NCBI RefSeq assembly: GCF_001424265.1
Contig: NZ_LMOV01000026.1
Location: forward strand, 124,001 to 188,000
Source: Acidovorax sp. Leaf160
Lineage (GTDB): Bacteria; Pseudomonadota; Gammaproteobacteria; Burkholderiales; Burkholderiaceae_C
Direction: 5' to 3'
DNA length: 64,000 nt
Below are positions 9,701 through 17,794 of this stretch, in pieces. The notes beneath the pieces are model-generated. The model had not been told where the DNA came from. It made no database searches and saw only the letters and a list, made by a program, of their open reading frames with translations. The number at the start of each line of letters is the position of its first letter. Positions within the stretch are counted from its first letter, which is position 1. A program made the translations under genes and the position numbers.

Positions 9701-10938
9701 GGCCCGCGCCAGCTGGCCTGCACCGCCTCGACCCTGCCTTCGGGCGCATAGGTGGCGAGCGCGCGGTGCGCCGTGTCCCCCAGCGGCAGGCGGCTGGCGA
9801 TGTCGGTCAGCGCGGCGAGATCCAGCCGGTCGGCCTGCAGCTCGCCGTGGTCCTGCCCGCCTTGGTCGCCGTGGGTGTGGCGCAGCGTCAGGTTGCCGCC
9901 CGGCCAGCGCAGGCCGTCGTCGGTCAGGAACTGCAAACCCTGCGTGGACACCTCGAACCCATCGGCAAAGCGCCGCCCGCCGATGCGGCCGGCCACGGTG
10001 CGCAGCGCCAGCGGCTCCAGCTGCGCGCCCAGCGTGGTGCTCACGCCCGCCAGCGCCACGTCGGCGGTGCCGCCCGACAGCTGGCCGCGCTGCACGTCGG
10101 CCCAGGCGCGCACGGCGCCGTGGCCGCCGGTCACGCGCGCGCCCACGTCCACATACTGGTTCAGGCGCGACACGTCCACCCGCGTGAAGTCGGCGAAGAG
10201 CTGGCCGCTCCACTGCTGCCAGGCACCGCTGTGCGTGGCCAGCAGGGGCGCGCGGAACTGCCCGCGCAGGCTGAAGCGCTCGCCCCACTCGGGCGGCGGC
10301 GTGGCGTCCAGCCGCAGCGCGTGGCGCCAGCGGCCGTTGCGCAGCACCAGGTCGACATCGCTCAGCGCCAGGGGCGGGGCGCCGCGCAGCGCATCGCTCC
10401 AGCGCACCGTGCCGCCGCGAATCGCCAGCTCGGGTTGCGAGAAGAGCCAGTCGGCCCCCTCGGTGCCGGGTGCGGCGTCCGGCGCGCCGTCGCTGTCGCC
10501 CAGCGCCAGGCCCGCGACGAAGATGCGGCCGTCCGCCTCGCGGCGCACGTCCAGCTCGGCGCCTTCTACATAGAGCTGCTCGAAGCCGAGCTTCAGCAGC
10601 GAGCGCGGCGACACGGTGGCGATCACGCGCGGCAGCTGCAGCGCCGGGCGGCCCTGGGCGTCCAGCAGGGCGACGTCACCGAGTTCGATGGCGGGCAGCA
10701 GCCCGTTGGAGCGGGCGCTCAGCGAGCCGATCTGCACGGGAACCCCCAGCGCCCGTCCGGCATGGCTTTCCAGCTGCGGACGGTATTCGCCGATTCGCGG
10801 CACAATCCAGCCATGAAGCCCGCCCCAAGCGGCTGCCAGCAAGACACCGAAGGCCAGCAGCAGCCCCAGCGACCACCGAGCGAACACCGCAACGCATGTC
10901 AGAAGGCGTGTGGGGCGTGGTGGCGTCTCGGCGTTCAT
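6724..10938 (-). CDS. yhdP: YhdP family AsmA-like envelope protein
   Basis: A very long (1404-residue) protein with one N-terminal transmembrane helix (~18-40) followed by repetitive beta-rich AsmA/DUF3971 sequence. The C-terminal region has the typical MEGRADIARETQDLHVVVVP segment followed by NPVIGLGSFLAQ. YhdP, TamB and YdbH form the set of bridge-like proteins that move phospholipid from the inner to the outer membrane in Enterobacteria; the same role is inferred here. A low-complexity Gly/Ala run is encoded by a GGCACC tandem repeat. It is divergent from glnE across a 139-bp gap. Confidence 0.9.
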   Translation of the reverse strand: MNAETPPRPTRLLTCVAVFARWSLGLLLAFGVLLAAAWGGLHGWIVPRIGEYRPQLESHAGRALGVPVQIGSLSARSNGLLPAIELGDVALLDAQGRPALQLPRVIATVSPRSLLKLGFEQLYVEGAELDVRREADGRIFVAGLALGDSDGAPDAAPGTEGADWLFSQPELAIRGGTVRWSDALRGAPPLALSDVDLVLRNGRWRHALRLDATPPPEWGERFSLRGQFRAPLLATHSGAWQQWSGQLFADFTRVDVSRLNQYVDVGARVTGGHGAVRAWADVQRGQLSGGTADVALAGVSTTLGAQLEPLALRTVAGRIGGRRFADGFEVSTQGLQFLTDDGLRWPGGNLTLRHTHGDQGGQDHGELQADRLDLAALTDIASRLPLGDTAHRALATYAPEGRVEAVQASWRGPLAAPQQYQARGKVSGLALAAPLGADAVAAARVPGVRGATVEFDLNQAGGNATLAVADGALLLPGVFEDPLVPVQQLGAAVRWQRDGQRLAVQASDVRFANADAAGEARANWHTDDLGHAPGVLDLSGTLQRADGTRVHRYLPQVIPQATRHYVRDAVTAGTASQVQFRVKGDLHHMPFNQPGQGEFRIAAQVRGVTYAYVPPSLQHAQQLPWPALTGLSGELVFERSSMSVRNAAGTFVGSPQVRAQKVNVRIPNLAHTVVGVSAEVRGPLADMLALVRSSHIGELTGGALAKASATGPGALQLDLSLPIEHMDASKVRGAVTLAGNDVRFTPETPRVEGAQGAVQFTESGFTLAGVQGRALGGDVRFDGGMQPPANAPGSPAVVEVRAEGVATAQGLQQATELGALAKIARSASGSTPYTVAVGVRRGVPEVQVSTSLQGMALAVPAPLGKPAETTLPVRFQNRLTPESVGASAGAGAGAGAGAGGAATGPLHDELVVDLGGVGSVRYVRDVSGPQPKVLRGAIALGLGPEETPPLPAAGVAANVRLHQVDVDAWQARLLGAAPAPSAADTATAAATATPPASAADAAPAAAMQDYLPTVIALRADTITRQGRTLHRVVAGGSRDGPIWRANIDATELNGYFEYRQGSGAGAEASQGLLFARLSRLAIPQAAATQVDDMLLGDSPQPGTLPSLDIVVQDFELRGRRLGRIEIEAQNRGEGNAREWQLAKFNLVAPEATFTSSGSWARVPGPGTAEPVRRTVMNFRLDIRDSGELLARFGMDGVLRRGQGRLDGQVAWTGAPISPDYPSMSGLVHLDMASGQFLKAEPGLAKLLSVLSLQSLPRRLTLDFRDVFSEGFAFDFVRGDVRIEQGVAITNNLQMKGVNAAVLMEGRADIARETQDLHVVVVPEINAMTASLVATAINPVIGLGSFLAQVFLRGPLIQAATQQFHIDGTWDDPRIERMTRRRPAAPGDRPDAAPTTTTPPSGDAS
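8245..8274. repeat. In-frame hexanucleotide repeat (GGCACC)x5 inside yhdP
   Basis: Five perfect GGCACC units encode an alternating Gly-Ala run on the minus strand. Copy changes would keep the reading frame and alter only linker length. Confidence 0.9.
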
Positions 10939-11077
10939 GGCGGGTGTTGTCGGTGTCAGGAATTATGACCCGCGCCCTTCCCTCGGGTTCACGGCCGGAG
11001 CGTGTCGTTGTGTACGACGGCACGCCTTCCCGCACGGCCCCGACGCCCCTTCGCTCCGCCTTCTGACACCTTCTCCC

Positions 11078-13876
11078 ATGCAGCCGTCTTCGCCACCCGC
11101 CGGCCCGGGCATAGCCGACCATTCGCGCTTCCTGCAGCGCCTGCACCGCCGCTATGCGGACGAATTCCCCCTGCTGCCGGCGGGCCTTCCGACGCGCGAC
11201 ACCATGGCCGAGGCGCTGGACGCCCTGGCCGCCCGCGGCCACGACACCGGCGCTGCGCTGCGCATCCTGCGCCAGCTGGTGCTGGAGCGGCTGATCCGGC
11301 TCGACTGCGAGCAGCAGGCCCCGCTGGACGACGTGACCCGCGCCATGACCTGGCTGGCCGAGCTGGCGCTGGACCGGGCCTGCGTGCAGGCCCGCGCCGA
11401 GCTGGACGCGCGCCACGGCGCGCCCCAGGGCCCGGACGGCGGCCCGGTGGAGCTGTGGATCATCGGCATGGGCAAGCTGGGCGCGCGCGAGCTGAACGTG
11501 TCCAGCGACATCGACCTGATCTACGTGTACGAACACGACGGCGAAACCGCCGGCAACGAACAGGGGCGCGGGCGCATCTCGCACCACGAATACTTCGGCC
11601 AGGCGGTCAAGGCCATCTACAACCTGGTGGGCGACACCACCGAGCACGGCTTCGTCTTCCGGGTCGATCTGGCGCTGCGGCCCAACGGCAACTCGGGCCC
11701 CGCCGCCGTGTCGCTGGCCGCGCTGGAGGAATACCTGCAGGTGCAGGGCCGCGAGTGGGAGCGCTTCGCCTGGCTCAAGAGCCGCGTGGTGGCGCCGCGC
11801 GAATCCGTCATCGGCGAGCCCGTGCAGGCGCTGCGTGGCGTGGTGCTGCCCTTCGTCTTCCGCCGCTACCTGGACTACAGCGTGTTCGACGCGCTGCGCT
11901 CGCTGCACCGCCAGATCCGCGACCATGCCGCCAAGCGCAGCGCCGGCCACCCCGAACGCGCCAACGACGTGAAGCTCTCGCGCGGGGGCATCCGCGAGAT
12001 CGAATTCATCGTGCAACTGCTGCAGGTGGTGCGCGGCGGGCAGTTCCCCGAGCTGCGCTGCCGCCCCACGCTGGAGGCGCTGCAGCGCATCGCCCGCGCC
12101 GGGCTGATGCCCCAGGAGACGGCCGACGCGCTGGCCGCCGCCTACACCTTCCTGCGGCAGGTGGAGCACCGCATCCAGTACCTGGACGATCAGCAGACCC
12201 ATGTGCTGCCCACGCGCGACGACGACCTGGCCTGGATCGCCCAGACCCTGGGCCTGGGCAGCTGCGCCTTCCTGCACCAGCTGGACGCGCACCGCGAACT
12301 GGTGGCGCAGGAGTTCGACACCCTGCTGGGCGGCGCGGGCAAGAAGCAGTGCAGCAAGGGCGGCTGCGGCGGCCCGCGCGCCGGCACCCCGGCCCCGCCC
12401 GAGCTGGAAACGGTGCTGGGCCAGCTGCCGCCCACCGTGCGCGCCCGCGTGGCCGAATGGCGCACGCACCCGCGCGTTCAGGGCCTGAGCGACGAGTCGC
12501 GCGACCGCCTGCTGCGGCTGGTGCAGCGCACCGCCCGCTGGCTGGCCGACGGCCAGGTCAACGAAGACGCGGTGGTGCGCCTGATCGGCTGGCTCGAATC
12601 GCTGCTGCGGCGCGACGTGTACCTGGCGCTGCTGCTGGAGCGCCCCACGGTGCACGAGCACCTCTTGCACCTGCTGGGCGCCGCCCAATGGCCGGCGCGC
12701 TACATGCTGCAGCACCCGGGCGTGATCGACGAACTGGCGGGCGAGGCCCTGCTGTCCGAACGCTTCGTGCCGGAAGACTTCGAGCACGAGCTGGCGCTGC
12801 GCATCGCCTCGCTGCAGACCACGGGCGAGGACGACGACGAGACGCTGCTGAACCTGCTGCGCCGCGCGCACCACGCGGAAACCTTCCGCACCCTGGCGCG
12901 CGACGTGGAGCGCCGCATCACCGTCGAGCAGGTGGCCGACGACCTCTCGGCCCTGGCCGACAGCGTGCTGCGCGTGACGGCCCGCTGGTGCTGGAGCCGC
13001 CTCAAGAACCGCCACCGCGAGGTGCCGCAGTTCGCCATCATCGGCTACGGCAAGCTGGGCGGCAAAGAGCTGGGCTACGGCAGCGACCTGGACATCGTCT
13101 TCGTGTTCGACGACGACGACGACCGCGCGCCCGAGGTCTATTCGGCCTTCGTGCGCAAGCTGATCAACTGGCTGACGGTGAAGACCGCCGAGGGCGACCT
13201 GTTCGAGATCGACACGGCCCTGCGGCCCAACGGCAATTCCGGCCTGCTGGTGACCAGCTTCACCGCCTACGCCAACTACCAGGAACGGCGCGGCAGCAAC
13301 ACCGCCTGGACCTGGGAACACCAGGCCATGACGCGCGCCCGCTTCCTGCTGGGCACCGAAGACCTGGCGCCGCCCGGCACGCTGCCGCCGCTGCCCCTGG
13401 GCGACGGCGCGGCCCTGGTCGGCACCGGCCGCCACCTGCGCGAGCGCTTCGACGCCGTGCGCGAAGCCGTCATCACCGCGCCGCGCGACCCCGCCTCGCT
13501 GCGCGAGGAGATCGTCACCATGCGCGAACGCGTGCGCGCCGCGCACCCGGTGCCGGCTGGCCAGTTCGACGTGAAGCACAGCGTGGGCGGCATGGTGGAC
13601 GTCGAATTCGCCATCCAGTACCTGGTGCTGTCGCAGTCGGCCGACCACCCCAGCCTGCGCGAGAACCGGGGCAACATCACCCTGCTGCGCCGCGCCGAGG
13701 ACGCGGGTTTCCTGCCGGACGGCGTGGGCACCGCCGCCGCCACCGCCTACCGCACCCTGCGCCAGGTGCAGCACCGTGCCCGCCTGAACGAGCAGCCCAC
13801 CCGCGTGGACCCGGCCACCCTGCAGGCCGAGCGCGAGGCGGTGCTGGCGCTGTGGCGGGCGGTGTTCGGCGGGTGA
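11078..13876 (+). CDS. glnE: Bifunctional glutamine synthetase adenylyltransferase/adenylyl-removing enzyme
   Basis: A 932-residue regulator of glutamine synthetase that adds or removes AMP on a tyrosine under PII control. Two nucleotidyltransferase halves are clear. The N-terminal deadenylylase half has GMGKLGARELN and SSDIDLIYVY (~130-152) plus LRPNGNSG. The C-terminal adenylylase half has GYGKLGGKELGYGSDLD (~654-672) and again LRPNGNSG. Length matches the family (~940). ATG 11078 fits the N-terminus of the family; upstream in-frame sequence would start inside the divergent promoter region. A short Lys/Cys/Gly-rich linker (KKQCSKGGCGG) lies between the two halves. Confidence 0.95.
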   Translation: MQPSSPPAGPGIADHSRFLQRLHRRYADEFPLLPAGLPTRDTMAEALDALAARGHDTGAALRILRQLVLERLIRLDCEQQAPLDDVTRAMTWLAELALDRACVQARAELDARHGAPQGPDGGPVELWIIGMGKLGARELNVSSDIDLIYVYEHDGETAGNEQGRGRISHHEYFGQAVKAIYNLVGDTTEHGFVFRVDLALRPNGNSGPAAVSLAALEEYLQVQGREWERFAWLKSRVVAPRESVIGEPVQALRGVVLPFVFRRYLDYSVFDALRSLHRQIRDHAAKRSAGHPERANDVKLSRGGIREIEFIVQLLQVVRGGQFPELRCRPTLEALQRIARAGLMPQETADALAAAYTFLRQVEHRIQYLDDQQTHVLPTRDDDLAWIAQTLGLGSCAFLHQLDAHRELVAQEFDTLLGGAGKKQCSKGGCGGPRAGTPAPPELETVLGQLPPTVRARVAEWRTHPRVQGLSDESRDRLLRLVQRTARWLADGQVNEDAVVRLIGWLESLLRRDVYLALLLERPTVHEHLLHLLGAAQWPARYMLQHPGVIDELAGEALLSERFVPEDFEHELALRIASLQTTGEDDDETLLNLLRRAHHAETFRTLARDVERRITVEQVADDLSALADSVLRVTARWCWSRLKNRHREVPQFAIIGYGKLGGKELGYGSDLDIVFVFDDDDDRAPEVYSAFVRKLINWLTVKTAEGDLFEIDTALRPNGNSGLLVTSFTAYANYQERRGSNTAWTWEHQAMTRARFLLGTEDLAPPGTLPPLPLGDGAALVGTGRHLRERFDAVREAVITAPRDPASLREEIVTMRERVRAAHPVPAGQFDVKHSVGGMVDVEFAIQYLVLSQSADHPSLRENRGNITLLRRAEDAGFLPDGVGTAAATAYRTLRQVQHRARLNEQPTRVDPATLQAEREAVLALWRAVFGG

Positions 13877-13899
13877 TCTCGACGGCTGATTCGACGTCG

Positions 13900-13965
13900 A
13901 TTCAAGCCAAATCGGGCTCCCGCGCTTGATACGCAAGCACTTTATGCTATTAAATATATAGCAAA
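13900..13965. repeat. Dispersed intergenic repeat, copy 2
   Basis: It begins ATTCAAGCCAAATCGGGCT, has a CGCTTGAT core and ends GCTATTAAATATATAGCAAA. It lies just after glnE in a 372-bp gene-free stretch (13877-14248), whose only other recognisable content is the shared promoter motif at 14132. Confidence 0.7.
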
Positions 13966-14131
13966 CGGCGTTGCCGAACGGTGCGGCTGCTGGCCGCCCG
14001 TGCCGCACCTCTCTGCCGGGGGCGGTGTGCTGCGTTGTCCACCTTCGCAGGAGTTGCGGCGATGGCGCCCGCAGTGGTCCGCGCAGCGTGGAGATGGTGG
14101 AAACCGCGTCAGCGCCGCCCTTGCGCGCAAT

Positions 14132-14160
14132 CCGCATATCCATGCGCCGAATCCTTTGCA
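14132..14160 (+). promoter_or_regulatory. Shared 29-bp motif upstream of the FMN reductase gene
   Basis: It matches 25 of 29 positions with the motif at 17733-17761 (CCGCATATC, then AT, CGCCGA, TCCTT and GCA are identical and equally spaced). It lies 88 bp before the FMN reductase start. Because both downstream genes look like organosulfur genes, I infer a site for a sulfur-starvation activator of the CysB/SsuR type. Confidence 0.5.
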
Positions 14161-14248
14161 GCGCGAAAGCGCCGCCGGGTCTTAAATCTGGGCCATCAAC
14201 CCGCCGCGATGGTCGCGCCGGGCATTGGAACCAGAAGGAACCCATCCC

Positions 14249-14839
14249 ATGACCCGCCCCTTCAAAGTCGTCGCCGTCTCCGGCAACGTGCAGCGCCCCT
14301 CCCGCACCTTGGTGCTGGTCGAGGAGCTGATCGCCGCGATCGGCGACGTGCTGCCCATCGAGCCGCACACCATCGAACTGGGCCCGCTGGCGCCGCAGAT
14401 CGGCGGCGCGCTCTACCGCAGCCAGCTGCCCGCCAGCGTGGAGGCGGAACTGGCCGCCATCGAATCGGCCGACCTGCTCATCGTGGCCAGCCCCGTCTAT
14501 CGCGGTTCCTACACCGGTCTCTTCAAGCATTTGTTCGACTTCGTGCATCAGGACGCCCTGATCGACGTGCCCGTGCTGCTGGCCGCCACCGGCGGCAGCG
14601 ACCGCCACGCGCTGGTGATCGACCACCAGCTGCGCCCGCTGTTCAGCTTCTTCCAGGCGCGCACGCTGCCCATCGGCGTGTACGCGTCGGAGCAGGACTT
14701 CACGGGCTACGCCGTCGGCAGCGCGGGGTTGAAGGCGCGCATCGCGCTGGCGGCGGAGCGGGCGGCGCCGTTGGTGGGTGTGGCGCCCGCCACCGCAGCG
14801 CAAACAGTGCCCGCGCTGCGACTGGCCCGGGCCGCCTGA
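14249..14839 (+). CDS. NAD(P)H-dependent FMN reductase (MsuE/SsuE type)
   Basis: A 196-residue flavodoxin-fold reductase. The N-terminal FMN-binding loop is VVAVSGNVQRPSRT and the second flavin/nucleotide segment is LIVASPVYRGSYTG. These enzymes supply reduced FMN to two-component monooxygenases that cut C-S bonds of sulfonates and sulfones. The neighbours (an LLM monooxygenase and SfnB-type oxidoreductases) fit that role. ATG 14249 has AGAAGGA at the right distance. It is probably part of a sulfur-starvation regulon through the upstream motif. Which monooxygenase it serves is inference. Confidence 0.85.
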   Translation: MTRPFKVVAVSGNVQRPSRTLVLVEELIAAIGDVLPIEPHTIELGPLAPQIGGALYRSQLPASVEAELAAIESADLLIVASPVYRGSYTGLFKHLFDFVHQDALIDVPVLLAATGGSDRHALVIDHQLRPLFSFFQARTLPIGVYASEQDFTGYAVGSAGLKARIALAAERAAPLVGVAPATAAQTVPALRLARAA

Positions 14840-14934
14840 AGCACGGTGAATCCAGTCAAGGTACAGCCAACCTTACACTAACTCGGCAAGCTCCAGACCG
14901 CGCAACGGCTGGCGGCGGTCCGCACGGACTGGAC

Positions 14935-14954
14935 GCGGCCTCAAAGGCCGCTTT
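14935..14954 (+). terminator. Weak hairpin after the FMN reductase gene
   Basis: GCGGCCT/AGGCCGC with a CAA loop, followed only by TTTC, lies 96 bp after the stop codon. It could be a weak terminator or simply part of degenerate DNA. Confidence 0.3.
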
Positions 14955-15101
14955 CGTTGAACAGCACGGCGTCAACTCCGTTATGCAACGCAGTCGCTCA
15001 CCGAAACCTGCGGCGTCACCGATATGGACGTGGACTGAAGCGGCGCGGCCGACTGTGAGGACAAGGTCCGTACCTGAAGCCGCCCCTATGAAACCCTGAA
15101 C

Positions 15102-15617
15102 TTGTCGGCCATCAAGGAGCTCTTCACCGAGTTCTACCTGGCATCGCCCCGCAGCGCCCTCCGCACCGCCGCCGGCTACACCCGCAACCCAACCCGCCCC
15201 TGTCCGCATGGCGGCGACAACAAGGCCAGCGCCACCGAGGAGTGGTACATCCTGGAAGCCTACGGCACCCTGCAATCTCGCCTCTGGGCCGCCGAAGCCC
15301 TGGCCGACGCCGCCGGCGCCGAACTGGCCCGCCTGCTCCATGCCGCCGACCGCGACAGCGTGACCGCCCAGCAGCGCGGCGAAGCAGCCGTGCGCGTGGC
15401 CGCCGCCAAACAGGTCGCCGTGGATGTGGGGTTGGAGATCGGCAACCGGGTGTTCGAAGTGACCGGGGCGCGCGCTACCGCGAATACGGTGGGGCTGGAC
15501 ATCTTCTGGCGGAATATCCGCACGCATTCGCTGCACGACCCGGTTGCTTACAAGCGGCGGGAGGTGGGGGAGTATGCGTTGTTGGGGAGGGTGCCGGAGG
15601 CGAGTTGGTATACCTGA
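15102..15617 (+). pseudogene. Remnant of a DszC/SfnB-type acyl-CoA dehydrogenase-like gene
   Basis: Only the C-terminal ~170 residues of a flavin oxidoreductase remain (LFTEFYLA near the start, then ILEAYGTLQSRLWAAEAL and NIRTHSLHDPVAYKRREVG near the end). Intact relatives are ~400 residues. No in-frame N-terminal half exists upstream: 14855-15100 is broken by stops and gives no recognisable motif. The only possible start is TTG with no ribosome-binding site. It is a third, broken relative of the two intact genes at 17795 and 19119, marking the edge of an insertion or deletion. Confidence 0.75.
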
Positions 15618-16065
15618 GAGTGCGTTCCCGGTAAGGTCCACGGGGCGGGAGGTCCGTGGACCTCAGAGCCGAATCAGTGGCTGATTTCGAACAAAAGGAA
15701 AGCCCACCAAGTTCACCCAAAGGGCTGCTGAAGGCTGGGAGCGGAAGTCGGTGGCCGGATGAGGGCCGGCAGCTTACCATCCTGAGCTGTCCTTCAGACA
15801 AGACCCGCAAAGCCGTTATCTGACGATTTACAAAGCCCTCAGGGCATGGCCCAGCTCTGTGCGCAGGCGATAGCGTTTTTAATGAATTCGCTCATGGACC
15901 TGATCCAGCAATCGTGTGGCGCGCAACACACAGCGAGGGCTACAAGCCCCTTTTCGCATTTTTCCAAATTTAGACCGTACGCGCTGGATGTGGCATGCGG
16001 GTTGGTGCGGGGTACAGTACGTTAGCCGTATAAAAGCGTTTCAGCACGACATCACAAGGTCGAAC
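15618..16065. other. 448-bp gene-free stretch with hairpins
   Basis: GC content falls through this stretch towards the P-loop gene. A perfect 9-bp inverted repeat (GGTCCACGG at 15634-15642, CCGTGGACC at 15653-15661) lies just after the pseudogene but lacks a T run. A small GGGCT/AGCCC hairpin followed by TTTT is at 15937-15954. No ORF here looks real. It probably contains the promoter of the P-loop gene. Confidence 0.5.
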
Positions 16066-17532
16066 ATGACTACTCATCTGCTCTCACAGCTCACACTGCC
16101 GGATCGATACGAACGACTCGAAAAGCATCTCGGCACTGATGTTGCCAATCTCTTGATTGCACCCGCCGGACCAAACGTCGATAGTCTTCGCGCACTCGCG
16201 AACGAGGTTCTGACGCGCGATGAGGGTGTCCTTGTTCCGCTGGCGGGTCAAACCGGCGTAGGGAAAACAACGTTCGTGATGAATGCGTCGCAGTGGCTCC
16301 CAGCGCTCTATGGGCCAACATGTCCCTACGACGGGGAACTTTCATTTGATGGCTTGGTTAGTGCTGTCAAAGATTTTGTCAAAACACTTCCAGCAAACAA
16401 TAAACGCATTATCCCGATCAATATTGACCACCGCGAGAACGCGCCCCCTACCGATACAGAGCTAGCCGCAATAAAACGATTCCTCCGAACAAACGCTGGC
16501 AACGTTCCATCAATCGTCTTCTGGCCAGAAACCAGCATCGCAATCGCAGAGGCGCTCTCCAGACGCTATGTGGAAATCGCTGGAGAGACGGCAATAGAAC
16601 TCCCGCTTGTCTGCGAAGGCCCACCACAAGAAACTTGGCAAGACACCGCAAAACACACTCTTACGCTGTCAAACCACATGAACAACCTCGAAGAACTTGG
16701 GGTCGATCCTGCCGACTACATACCGCGAGAGTTCTTTACTCTCGGCAGTTTTCTTCGGCGCATCTCTCACGATTTCAATTCGAGGATTCAGGCCCTGAAG
16801 GCTGAGCTGGAGAAGCCTGTTTCCGTGCTCATTGTGTTTGCGAGTGAAAGCGCTGACCCGGGTGTTCTTACCCAACTGACCTCACCTTCCAGATATGGTC
16901 TTCTCGATGCTCATGCGCTGGTATCTGTGACTTCACAAAGCGAGATCGGGAAGTGGTGGTCTACACGGCGAGGACTACTTACTAGGGCAATCGTTCAGCT
17001 AGATGCACACGCGCTTTGCCTCGCTCCAACTGCTGCCGCGTCCTGTATCAGGAACTTTTCTAGCTCAATGGAATTGTTCGACACTGCTGGCTACAAGCGA
17101 TACGGCCCTGCTCGTGGGGTTCGTGACCTTAGTCGCTCCGACCTCGGGAAGATCATTTGTGAAGTCGAGCTGTCTAGGTTTGAAGCTCGCGGCACCCCGG
17201 GGGAGGATGCTGCTGCTGCCTTTCAACTTCTTGCAGAGGCAGGTTTTAACCTCGGCAAAGACAAGAATCTTAACCACATCATGAAGGCAGCCGTCGAGGC
17301 GATCCTAAAAGACACCGAAGTCCCCTTTGTAAATGCAACGTCAGAGCAGAAACTTCCCTTCTGCGGGCTGATTCCCGACAACGCGATCTATTTCGAAGAC
17401 CGAGTTCAGTGCATTGAATATACATGGAGAAAGGGTGACTTCTTGGCTTCTAGCAACCGATCAACAGTTGCGCAATATATTCTAAACAAGCTGCAGAGCT
17501 ATGCACGGCAACTTGGGTGGACTATCGACTGA
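16066..17532 (+). CDS. Solitary P-loop NTPase of unknown function, probably acquired
   Basis: A 488-residue protein I cannot assign to a family. A Walker A loop is clear: Gly61 to Thr68 (LAGQTGVGKTTF). A hydrophobic strand followed by WPET (SIVFWPETS, ~residue 160) may serve as the Walker B strand but lacks the usual Asp. The rest is mixed alpha/beta without transmembrane segments or a recognisable nuclease, TIR or protease motif. AAGGT precedes ATG 16066 by 5 bases. Base composition is clearly lower in GC than its neighbours and codon use includes many A/T-ending codons, which suggests transfer. It sits alone between a broken oxidoreductase and the sulfur genes. A defence role is only a guess from context. 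Confidence 0.8.
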   Translation: MTTHLLSQLTLPDRYERLEKHLGTDVANLLIAPAGPNVDSLRALANEVLTRDEGVLVPLAGQTGVGKTTFVMNASQWLPALYGPTCPYDGELSFDGLVSAVKDFVKTLPANNKRIIPINIDHRENAPPTDTELAAIKRFLRTNAGNVPSIVFWPETSIAIAEALSRRYVEIAGETAIELPLVCEGPPQETWQDTAKHTLTLSNHMNNLEELGVDPADYIPREFFTLGSFLRRISHDFNSRIQALKAELEKPVSVLIVFASESADPGVLTQLTSPSRYGLLDAHALVSVTSQSEIGKWWSTRRGLLTRAIVQLDAHALCLAPTAAASCIRNFSSSMELFDTAGYKRYGPARGVRDLSRSDLGKIICEVELSRFEARGTPGEDAAAAFQLLAEAGFNLGKDKNLNHIMKAAVEAILKDTEVPFVNATSEQKLPFCGLIPDNAIYFEDRVQCIEYTWRKGDFLASSNRSTVAQYILNKLQSYARQLGWTID

Positions 17533-17732
17533 ATCACCTAACTATTCGGTCAAATAGACGTGACAGTTCGCTTCCGCTGCACAGCCGACCTAGACAGTGA
17601 AGGCGGTAAGGCAGCAACGCGTACATAGCGCGCACAAGTGCGTCTAAAAATTTCGGAAGTCGAGCCGCTAAAAGGCGTGCAGCGGAGAAGAAGGTGAAAC
17701 GGGCGCATCAGCAGCGGGTCACCCAACAGATC

Positions 17733-17761
17733 CCGCATATCGATACGCCGATTCCTTCGCA
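17733..17761 (+). promoter_or_regulatory. Shared 29-bp motif upstream of the first SfnB-type gene
   Basis: Same motif as at 14132-14160 with 4 mismatches and no gaps, here 33 bp before the ATG. Conservation between two otherwise unlike intergenic regions argues for a regulator site or a shared promoter. Confidence 0.5.
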
Positions 17762-17794
17762 CCACACCGCAGCGTCCCGGTCTCCAATCGCGGC

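Noticed and set aside
14840-15100. An intact N-terminal half for the broken oxidoreductase
   Set aside because: All three frames contain stops and none shows family motifs, so the gene is treated as a remnant.
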